Below, one piece after another: positions 56,001 through 64,000 of a stretch of 64,000 bases of DNA (its first letter is position 1; each line of letters begins with the position of its first letter). The DNA lies in the NCBI RefSeq assembly GCF_004027225.2, contig NC_044282.2:62237725-62301724 (forward strand), written 5' to 3'. A program made the translations under genes and the position numbers. Origin of the DNA: Strigops habroptila (taxonomy: Eukaryota; Chordata; Aves; Psittaciformes; Psittacidae). Below the pieces are notes generated by a model that did no database searches, was not told the DNA's origin, and saw only the letters and a program-made list of their open reading frames with translations.

Positions 56001-59000
56001 TTCAGCATGGTCCCAGCTGGACTTGCACCAGCAGAGCCAGTCCTTGGCGATGCAGGGCTGCCTGCTTGGGGTGCATTTTCCTTCCCCCAAGACCTTGGCT
56101 CTGGCTTTTGATGCTGTTTGCTGGTGATGGCAGCTTGGGGAGGTCCCCAGGCTCGTCTCCAGCAGCTGACCATGCCAAGCAGCTTGTGTGTCTCAGAGAG
56201 GGCTTGGCCTTGCAGTGCAGAGGGGCTCTGGGTCTTAAATAATGGTGTCAGCAGGAGGGAGGATGCCCAGGATCCACCACCCACCTGGATTTGCTTGTAC
56301 AGCTCCCTGGGTGGGATGTGCTGGCTTGCAGCATGTCTGGCAGGGCAATTGCAATGGTCCTGTCTGGCCATCAGGTCTGTGCGCGTCATGAAAGTCCTCA
56401 TCCTGATGGGTTTGGAGGGTTTTCCTCCTCTGCTGATGCAGCCCAGCCCTGCGCAGGCAGGAGGGTGAAGCAGGGGTGCATCTGCGCTGCTGTTTTCTTT
56501 CCCGAGTGCAAAGCTCCATCACTGTGGGGTGGGGACCAGCTTGGCACGGTGCCTGCAGTGCTGCTCAGCCTCTCCCAAACACCTCTCCCAGTGCTCCTCC
56601 ACCCCAGCTGCTCCCTGTGTCCCATCCCACCAGCTCTCCCTGTGTCCCATCCCACCAGCTCTCCCTCTCTGCTCATGGAGCTGCTGGGATGTAGCGAAGA
56701 GGTGATGTTCTGGTGGCTGATGGAACACAGCGCTCAACTACTATGAGCCCCAAAGGATGAATGTCAAAACTAGAAGGCAGCAAACAGGATCAAATGATCC
56801 GCCCATCTCAAGCCCCGTTTCTAACCCAGGCATTAGGGAAAGGGAATAAGGGACAACATGTCTCTTCCCTGGCCGTGTTCTCCCAGCCTCCATCTCTTAC
56901 AGAGCAAATGAGAATGTCAGTTTCTCACGGTCATCTCCATGAAACTTAGTTCCCTTCTTAGCCTGCCCATGCCTTTGCCCTCCCCAGTGTCCCATGGGAT
57001 GGTTTTCTGAGATGGTAGAAGAGGTGAGGATGAGATGAGATGAGATGAGATGGGATGAGATGAGGTGAGGTGGGGTGAGGTTGGGTGAGGTGGGGTGAGG
57101 TGAGATGAGAGAAGAAGCGAAGCGAGGAGAAGGGAAGGGAAAGGAGAAGGGAAGGGAAGAGAAGGGAAGGGAAGGGAAGGGAAGGGAAGGGAAGGGAAGA
57201 GAAGAGAAGAGAAGAGAAGAGAAGAGAAGAGAAGAGAAGAGAAGAGAAGAGAAGAGAAGAGAAGAGAAGAGAAGAGAAGAGAAGAGAAGAGAAGAGAAGA
57301 GAAGAGAAGAGAAGAGAAGAGAAGAGGAGAAGAGATGATGGTGGCAGAGGACTGGGGAAGCTGCACTGTAGCAGCCGATTTTAACAAGGAAGGGCAGCTC
57401 CAACCCTGATCCCACTGGGACGTGCCCCATGAAGGCAGCTCCCGTGTCCCTCCCAGGGTTAACAGACCTGAGGTGCGGCCCTGGTGTGGGTTATTTGCCA
57501 ATGTGCCTGTAAAACCAGAGCAGATGGAAGTTGTCAGAGCTGCCCCTGCACAGGGGACCTCAGCCGAGCTGTGCTGGAGCCGGAGCGGGGGAAGCAAGGC
57601 ATTTTGTGTGAGCAGTAGCTTTGCTCCAGTGCCATTGGTGTGGAAGCCCTTCCCTTTGGAGAAGATGCTTGGGGCAAAGTGAGGGTGACGAAATGGAGCC
57701 CTTTCCTCGGTGGCTCCCACCACAGATGTTTCCAGGGTTGCTTTTAGTTTTGTTCGCACTGGAAAAGCATCTGTTTTGTTTAAGCCAGTGGTTTTCAGCA
57801 GCTCAACCTTTACTGTGTTGGGGTGTGGGAGGGAAGGGAAGAACTTGACCTGAACCCAGGATCGCATCTGGGTCATGTAGAGTTTTCACTGCTCATCCTG
57901 GGACACCTGGGGATATGCCAGTAGAAAACCCCCTTTTCCTTGACATTCCCACTGCTACTTATCAAAATCACCATCAACTCTATAAAGCCATGGTTCTGTG
58001 ATGGGGTCTGCTTCTTGTAATGTCCTCTGGGCTAAAATTAATGGTATTGGCATGTTTGAATTCTTTCCTTCTGCACTCTCCATTATTTCTTTCTTTCAGA
58101 AGGGGTTGGATGATACAGGGCAGCCTAAATATACCCACATTACTATTATTCCCCATCCCTGGCAGTGTTCAAGGCCAGGCTGGACGGGTCTTGGAGCAAC
58201 CCGGTCTAGTGGAAGGTGCCCCTGCCCATGGCAGGGGGTTACAACTGGATGAGCTTTAAGGTCCCTTCCAACCCAAACCATCCGGTGATTCTGTGATTTA
58301 ATGGCTGTTGTGTAATACCCTTCTTTTAATGCTATAGGAGTGAAAACTTTCACCAGCCATCCCAGAACCTTCATACAGTACACCCCTCACCTGGCTCCTG
58401 CCCCATATCCCTCTGTGGAGCAGCTCTTGAGTGCTGCTGGACCTTCTCCATCGTGGATCATCGTGTGTCTCCCACCCAGGGCCAGGCAGTGTCTCTGCTG
58501 CACATGGTTGTTCTTTTTCCCACCCAAAAATGTCTCCTCATTGTACTCAGCTCTCTGGGGCGTCCATTGTTCTTTGCATCCTTTTGTTTTGCCAGCCAAG
58601 AAGAGGAGACGTGCCCCCAGGGTCGAGGGTCCATCCCCGTGTTCCAGGGAATCACCTAGGGAAGAGAAAACCCAGGGCAAGCTAATGCAGCATTTCCCAT
58701 AGTCCTTTCTCAGACCCTGACCATCTCCACTTGGGACGTTTCCTGAGCTTGCTGCGGTTCATCTGCTCAGGAACCCATTAATTCCTACATAATATTTGCA
58801 AATCCTAAATTCTCATCCATTAGGACTCCTAAACATCCTCCCTCTTCCTCTCCTGATCCTTTTGCATTACCACATTGCCTGCAGCCCTGGCTGGTTGCTG
58901 ACTGGGAGATTATGGCTTTTGGGGTTTCTAGGAAAACAGTCTTAACAGTTTTCAATTATCACCATGGCTTGGTGGAACAAAGACCGAATGACCCCTCCAG

Positions 59001-61819
59001 GCCTCTCTTTGCCCTATTTTCTATCATCCCAGGAGTCTTTTTTATTTTGTTTTTTTTTATTCTGTTCAAATTCCTTCTTCCAATTGATTTAGCTCATAAT
59101 TGTTTTCAGCTTTGCGGACTTGGCCCTTTGCAGGCTGAGGAATATAACTCTGTTACTGGGTTGGACTTTCTGCTCACTGATGAGAGTTTACACTGTAAAG
59201 CAATCACTGATGGCCAGTTCCTGATGAGATCAGTGATGCAAATCCTCTCCTAAAGGTTCATTTCAGTATTTCCAAAATGCATTTCTTTTTCTTTCTTGTG
59301 TTTCTTAACGTTATTTCATTGGAGATATCACAACTTTGGGTTAAAAGGAAATTCCAGGAGACTGAGTCATGCTCAAGGTGGAACCATAGGAATGGCAAGG
59401 TGAAGTTGTCTTGCACATGAGGTGGACGGAGTCATGCTTGGCCTTTAAAATCCATAGGTCATGGAAGAAAGGCTGTTGGCAAGCTTCCTCAGTGTCATTC
59501 TGCTCGTGTCTAGAGAGACCTGTGTTTATTCAAGGCCTCTGGACACCTGATAGATGATAATGGCTGGTGAAGGGTGGGTGGTGCACACACTCATGCATCT
59601 GCTGCATGGTGGTGTGTAGTGGCTGCATTCCAATCCCTGATGTGTTTCAGGGCCACCGGGACCCAAAGGAGACCAAGGCAATGAAGGGATGGAGGGTGAA
59701 CCTGGTCTTCCCGGCCTGCCTGGGCTGCGAGGTAAGGAACAACACATCCATAACCCTGCAAACCTTCACCCACAGTCCACAGAGTCATAGAATCATAGAA
59801 CGCTCCAGCCTGAGAGAGAGGGCTCAGCCACTGGCTGCAGCTCTGAGGCTTTTCATAGGACACTTCTTCAATGTCACGAATGCCATTTCCTGCCCCCCTT
59901 CTTAATTCGAACCATTGTTTTTGAGATAATTCAATTAAAACAAAACCAGCAGAAGACAGCCCCCAACCCCAGAAACAGGCTTGAGCCTCTTTCTAATTTT
60001 AAGCCAAACCTAGAAATACTTAGCATTCGGGAGCTGGGGACGGCACAGAGGTGATGGAGGATCCCCTTTGGTGAGGACTTCCTGTCCCCAAGAGGCTCTT
60101 TTCTATTGAGGTGACAGAATCCATCCTGCCTGGGGCATGGACCTCCTTCTCCACCCGAGAGGGCGTCCAGCCCTGGATTTATTTGACTGAAGACATGACC
60201 CATGTAGGACTATTGGTGTCAGTGTCAGGCCCAGCACCCCAGCCCTGTGCATCTGAGCTGCTGGTCCTGGCCTGGGCTTAAAACCTCCTATTTTGGCACC
60301 CGGCAGGCAGCAGGACCAGCCAAGTTAGGCAGAGACAGCCTGGAAACCGGACCGCTCTCTGCAAGCCCTCCTCAGCGCTGGCTGCTGTGCTCATTTCACC
60401 AACAGCTATATTCTTTTGTGTTGACAGATTCATGGCTGTTTTTCTTGGGTGTAACAAGCATCAGAAATACATCGTCTGGCTTCTTTCCTTTTTTTGGTTG
60501 TTTTTTTTTGTTTGAGCAGGAAAACAAAACAACCTCTGGAGGGTTCACCTTCGGGAGGAGTTGCTCAAAGTGCCTCTATTTTTAGGTCTTTCTCTGTCTC
60601 CCTTCCTCTGGATGTGATCACAGCACCAGCCCTTCGAATATGGGAAGGTCAGGTTCAGGTGCAGCCAGGTGTTGTAAAGCATCCCTGGTACATCCTCTTT
60701 TGCACAGCGAATCTACTATCCTGCCTCTGCACCAGTGCCTCTACCCAAACACAAAGGCAGGTCCTTACACACTGAAGCATCCCCCTGGGAGGGAGGAGAG
60801 GTGTTGGCTGGATGCAGCAGGGAGACAATTAAGTCCCAGACCGTGTCCACTGGAGCTGGTGCCCAAATTCTGCCTGGCAGCTTTTTCTCCTCTTAAACCA
60901 GAGGAAAATATTGACTTAAGTTTGGAAAAGCCCAGTCTAGGAGGGGCAGGAGGCTCAGTGCCAAGGGGATCCAGGGCTCCCTCCACACGGGAAGGGGAGA
61001 CCAGCAGCACTGTGCCTGGCAGGGGGCTGAACTTGGGTGGTGGAGGAGCTTCTCCCCCAAAGAGCTTTGGATCTGACCCAAACTCATGCTCGGGCTGAGT
61101 CTCGGCTGGGTTGGTCTGGTGAGACCACCCCCAGGGCCCACCAGAGCCCATTGCCAACACAGAGATCCCTCCCTCCACCTCCCCTTGCTGGCCTGCATGG
61201 CTGGAGGTCACCTCTGGGGCTTGGATGTGACCCCTACAAAGGGAGCCCAAGCTCCCAGACTGAATCCCCCATTTCCCACCTCCTGGGTGCTCAGATAAGA
61301 GGTTTTAATACAAACCCTTCTCTGATAAATAGCAAACCCACCTGGTCAATGTGTATGGATGTAAGGGACCTGCAGTCGTGACAAGTACATCATGTCTCCT
61401 TGGGGTCTCTGCTTCACCCTAGCTCCTTGCTCTTCCTCATTGGTCTCCAGCTTTGGAGCCCAGTTAACTTAATCTGAGCCTTAAGATGCTCAGAGCTGCA
61501 TTAACATCAGCCTGTCTCTGGGTTAAACCTGTCCTGTATCCAGGGGAAGGTGCAGAAGGAAACACTCTCAGGTGCCTCCTGATGGTCCCTGACTCCTGGA
61601 AAAGTACCACAGACTGACTGGCATGTCTACTGGCAAGCAGGGCTGCTTGTGTATGTGCACATCTGGTTTGTTGGTCTCTGCTGCAACAGGGTCATTTTGC
61701 ATCTTTGTCCCCCTTTCCAGGGCTGCCAGGGGAGAGAGGACCACCAGGACCACGAGGCTTGAAAGGGGACCAAGGAGACCTTGGCCCTCCAGGTCCAGTG
61801 GGGATGCGGGGATTCAAAG
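40901..61819 (+). CDS. SCARA5: Scavenger receptor class A member 5 (3'-partial)
   Basis: SCARA5 is a type II membrane receptor, known in mammals as a ferritin receptor that delivers iron without transferrin. Five coding exons join in frame: 40901-41012, 46246-46374, 53489-54163, 59651-59731, 61721-61819 (365 residues). The N-terminus [16 protein letters not shown] and SKLNLCEDG match the family. Residues 1-58 are cytoplasmic; about 59-80 ([20 protein letters not shown]) form the membrane anchor. Residues 81-305 make an extracellular helical stalk with seven N-glycosylation sequons (for example NES, NHS, NSS, NAT, NVT), and 306-365 are collagen-like [10 protein letters not shown] repeats. The remaining collagen and the SRCR domain lie beyond the right edge. 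Identity is certain; ligand specificity in birds is inferred. Confidence 0.96.
42125..42757 (+). mobile_element. CR1 copy, ORF2 C-terminal end plus 3'UTR
   Basis: This is the longest continuous sense CR1 in the window (about 630 bp). The frame at 42189-42491 reads typical CR1 ORF2 C-terminal residues ([48 protein letters not shown]). The terminus is CCTAAATGATTCTATGA. Broken upstream and by small indels, so not mobile. Confidence 0.92.
43624..43712 (-). mobile_element. Short CR1 3' terminus
   Basis: CAATCACAGAATCATAGAAT followed by GGTTTGGGTTGGAAAGGACC; only about 90 bp of CR1 3' end, antisense. Confidence 0.85.
45289..46010 (-). mobile_element. Long antisense CR1 with internal deletion
   Basis: It starts with a CR1 3' terminus (AATCACAGAATGGTTTGGG), keeps about 115 bp of 3' end, then continues at about 45405 directly into the ORF2 C-terminal region (TTCTCTGGACTCGCTCCAGC) and on to about 46010. 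The usual 200-300 bp between those parts is absent. It ends about 235 bases before SCARA5 exon 3. Confidence 0.88.
46246..46374 (+). CDS. SCARA5: SCARA5 exon 3, transmembrane anchor
   Basis: It encodes a basic cytoplasmic stretch PGRRMKG, then [20 protein letters not shown] and ILVGVFILA, the signal-anchor. Acceptor CCCCCAG, donor GCAG|GTAAGG. Confidence 0.96.
48322..48490 (-). mobile_element. CR1 3'-end fragment in SCARA5 intron 3
   Basis: ACCATGGAATGGTTTGGGTT to CACAGCTTCTCTGGGCAAC, antisense, about 170 bp. Confidence 0.88.
50190..51085. repeat. TG/CA-rich alternating purine-pyrimidine region
   Basis: Dispersed GTGTGCATGCGTGTG-like runs, strongest at 50400-50450 and 50840-51065, in both TG and CA form. 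It is low-complexity, not a clean dinucleotide microsatellite. It explains the His/Cys/Val-rich open frames in this interval, which I do not regard as genes. Confidence 0.75.
52712..52908. repeat. 62-69-bp tandem repeat, three copies
   Basis: Units share GATGCT(T/C)CTGAG, GTTTCCTCCCT and GGAAGAG(C/T)CCT, starting at 52714, 52783 and 52845. Unit spacing is 69 then 62 bp, so the copies differ by a small indel. Confidence 0.85.
53489..54163 (+). CDS. SCARA5: SCARA5 exon 4, extracellular stalk
   Basis: A single 675-bp exon encodes the whole spacer/coiled-coil region, [20 protein letters not shown] to [17 protein letters not shown] and VIR. Heptad-like leucines and seven N-glycosylation sequons are seen. 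Acceptor CCTTGCAG, donor CGGG|GTAAGC. Confidence 0.97.
54658..54908 (-). mobile_element. CR1 3'-end fragment in SCARA5 intron 4
   Basis: AATCATAGAATCATAAAATC then ACAGAATGGTTTGGTTTGG, through CCTTGAACACTGCCAGGGAT to TCTACCCTCTTTCAGAGG. Antisense, 5'-truncated. Confidence 0.9.
57028..57335. repeat. Pentanucleotide purine microsatellite
   Basis: Three successive blocks: GATGA/GGTGA pentamers (57028-57110), GAAGG-type pentamers (about 57120-57200) and about 27 near-perfect GAAGA pentamers (about 57197-57335). From 57105 the plus strand is almost entirely purine. Slippage-prone, and its length is probably polymorphic or mis-sized in assembly. Confidence 0.95.
58151..58299 (+). mobile_element. 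CR1 3'-end fragment in SCARA5 intron 4
   Basis: CCCCATCCCTGGCAGTGTTC to CATCCGGTGATTCTGTGATT, sense, about 150 bp. Confidence 0.9.
59651..59731 (+). CDS. SCARA5: SCARA5 exon 5, collagen repeats
   Basis: Nine Gly-X-Y triplets, [20 protein letters not shown] onward, with exon boundaries splitting Gly codons, as is usual in collagen-domain exons. Acceptor TGTTTCAG, donor CGAG|GTAAGG. Confidence 0.96.
61721..61819 (+). CDS. SCARA5: SCARA5 exon 6, collagen repeats
   Basis: Eleven Gly-X-Y triplets from [20 protein letters not shown] to GPVGMRGFK plus a split Gly. The acceptor is CCTTTCCAG and the donor is AAAG|GTAAGG. The following exon (DRGPKGEKGEK in mammals as remembered) is not visible up to 64000. 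Confidence 0.96.
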
Positions 61820-64000
61820 GTAAGGACCAGGCTCTGTGCATGCTCCTGGCTGGCTTGTGGGGTCTGGCTGGGCTTGTTGGGCAGCAGGCTGGCTCTGGAG
61901 ACCATTGGCTTGGAGGGAGAGGGGCAAAACAGTTGGGTCTGTGATTCTCCTGCCATGCAGTAGGGCTTGGCACAGCAGGCAGGCAGTCCTGCCATGCACT
62001 GAGCCCTCACCAGAGCCCCGTGAGGACCTGCCAGGCTGCCCTCCCACGCTTGGCTCCAGAATAGCTTTAGGAATAGTCTTGTGTTTGTTTTCTGGTGACC
62101 TTTTATGGCTCGCTGTGGTTTTGCAGCATCTTACCACACCCTGGCTGAGACCTGTGGGTGTAGGAAGTGGCCACGCACCTATTTAGCAGGACAGATCTGT
62201 CCCACAAGACCTTTTCAAAGACTTTCAATACTGCAACCTAGAACAGGATGGATAAACCCAAAACATGCTCTTTCTGCCTCAAAATGCCTTGTAGGCGGGG
62301 GGAGGCAGGAAGAGCTCAGCCCAAGGAAAGGACACCACCTTGGGCAGAGCTGTCCTGCCTGCAGCCTGCCCTGGTTGCCGGTGGCCAACGTGGTGTATTC
62401 CCCTCATCTCATGCTTGTGGATCATGTTGATCCACACTGGCCACAAGGACCTGGGGCCATGGCCATCCAGGTCTGGAAAAAGCCCGGAGCCCTGCAGGCA
62501 GCACTCCAGGCAGAGAGGGGATGTTGCTGAAGGTCCTGTGCATTATCTTGCAAGCTCTTGGTTCCATACAGTTAGTTCCTTGGGTGAATTGCACATGTGA
62601 AAGCTGAAGGAAAAGGTCCAGGCGAGCTGGCCAGAGCTGGTGTCCAGTTTTCCTGTAAGTAAGTCCTTCAAAGTGCTGGTCATTGCCATGATCAGGGGTT
62701 GGGGAGGGACCCCTGTGTCATGTCTGGTGGCACATCCTTCATGTGGTATAGCCACAATGGTGGCTATCTCCTGTACTTGCATGCCACCAGAAAGCTGCTT
62801 GTAGTTTAGGGGCAGGAGCATATCTCCCATCCCTTCTCCACTTCATGGTGTCTTAAGAGAAAGACCTTTCCTAGGGACATGACATCCCACTGCCAGTGCC
62901 TTCTGGTGCATCCCCAGAAAGCTCTAGGTCCAGGTAGAAAGGAGAGGCAGGACATGAGATGCTCCCAGTGGCCTCCTTCTGTAGTGAGGGAGCAGAATGA
63001 AGCTCTCAGAGCTGAAGCCTCCTGCAGGATTGGCACTGATCTGGTCCTCTTTCCCTTGAGACATCACTGCTGTGATCACTCACTCTACTGACACAATGGC
63101 TCTGTTCATCCCACTGCCCTCTCAGTTACCCCAGTGTGGGCACAAGCCCCCCTTCTGGAGCCTGTTAGCTGCTGGAGATGGCTCTGCAGGCATGTGGCTG
63201 GTTAGATGATATTTATGCAGTGCCGGGTAGTCTTGAAGAACACCATTTGGTGCTATTTCTGTTGCCCCATCCCATCTAACTGGAAGTGCAGGGTTTCTGG
63301 GACGGATGTGGCTGGGACAAGCCTCCATCCTCCCACCAAGGAAGAGGCTGCCAGTGAGGACAGAGCCCTGCGTGCTGCAAGAATAAAGAAACCAGGATTT
63401 AGTGCTTGTTTTCCAGCACTATCTCTTGTGCGTTTAGAGGTAACTCTGGCCTGCAGGATTGCAATATGGTGTCGTAGGGGTGCAGGACTTTATCCGAGCT
63501 GCGGGGTGAAAATGCCTGCTCTGATGCTTCGGGAGCTCAAACTAACCCCTGGATACATCCCTGGCAGAAGCCTTGCAAAGGCAAAAGTGTTGCGGGGACC
63601 GCTGCTAACGCAAGGAAGACATCGGTGCTGAGATGTTCCTGGCAGCACATCAAAGGTCGAAGTCTGCCAGCCAAAACCACAACGTGCTTCAGGACAGCGG
63701 TTTCCTTCCCCTCCCCGGAGCAGAGGAAAGTGGGCTTTTCTCACCAGCAGCGCCAAGCACTCATTAGACAAGCAAATTATCCCAAGGAGCCCGGGCCAGT
63801 TGAATTGGGCTTCAGTGGAGGACCAAGCCCTGATGCCAGATTTGTTCTGCAAATTGCGTCCTTGGGGGATGTGTACCTTCCGGAGGGAGGAGCTTATTGA
63901 GCTCCTGTATCCTGTTTCCCCCCCTAAGAGAGATGTTAATAGCTGCTGTGCTGGATCACTGCTGAGATGTGTTAACAGACCCCACGGTGGCATCACAGCC
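61820..64000 (+). other. SCARA5: SCARA5 intron 6 (5' part, continues off window)
   Basis: 2.2 kb without a recognisable exon, CR1 or long repeat. The last 400 bases (63600-63900) are relatively AT-rich with a few homeodomain-like AAATTA/CATTAG motifs but carry no clear feature. Confidence 0.6.

Larger units (their letters stand above)
54164..59650 (+). other. SCARA5: SCARA5 intron 4
   Basis: A 5.5-kb intron containing two CR1 fragments (54658-54908, 58151-58299), a short 25-bp CTCCCTGTGTCCCATCCCAC duplication at about 56605-56665 and a pentanucleotide purine tract at 57.0-57.3 kb. No exon found inside. Confidence 0.7.

Noticed and set aside
56897-57876. 319-codon and 177-codon minus-strand frames with long Ser-Leu-Leu-Phe runs, and the plus-strand Arg/Glu frame
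   Set aside because: All are translations of the pentanucleotide purine tract.
59784-59802. AGTCATAGAATCATAGAAC as a CR1 3' terminus in SCARA5 intron 5
   Set aside because: Only the terminal octamer-like repeats are seen; the adjoining CR1 body is not recognisable, so it is not listed as an element.

Overview
This window is nuclear DNA from a bird. It carries split vertebrate genes with GT-AG introns and more than 20 copies of the CR1 retrotransposon, many ending in the typical ATTCTRTG-like 3' terminus. Introns are compact, simple repeats are few, and there are no bacterial-style gene arrays. The species cannot be named from the sequence alone.

Three plus-strand genes account for the coding content. 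(1) EPHX2, bifunctional soluble epoxide hydrolase: 18 coding exons (616-8391), missing only the first exon, which lies left of the window. (2) GULO, L-gulonolactone oxidase, the last enzyme of vitamin C synthesis: all 12 exons appear present (15174-30744) and encode 440 residues. The first exon seems to contribute only the ATG, with a splice donor directly after it. (3) SCARA5, ferritin receptor / class A scavenger receptor 5: a CpG-rich promoter and non-coding exon 1 near 39.4-39.8 kb, then coding exons at 40.9, 46.2, 53.5, 59.7 and 61.7 kb. The rest of SCARA5 (last collagen repeats and SRCR domain) lies beyond the right edge.

Layout: 1-615 EPHX2 intron 1; 616-8845 EPHX2 with 3'UTR; 8846-15.06 kb intergenic (CR1 copies, an 82-bp tandem repeat, an 18-bp array with GGAATG cores); 15.06-31.06 kb GULO with a 6.8-kb CR1-rich intron 6; 31.06-39.4 kb intergenic, AT-richer, with CR1 remnants including a reverse-transcriptase fragment; 39.4-64.0 kb the 5' part of SCARA5 with introns holding CR1s, TG-rich DNA and a long pentanucleotide purine tract. 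No tRNA, rRNA or CRISPR was recognised, and no gene was recognised on the minus strand.

The genes are neighbours, not an operon. Points worth a second look are two probable GC-AG introns, a canonical SRL peroxisomal tail on EPHX2, an isolated GULO start codon, the short GULO-SCARA5 distance compared with mammals, a repeat array under a long antisense ORF beside the SCARA5 promoter, and several gene-free stretches that look like candidate regulatory elements. I see no evidence of a wholly new biological system.
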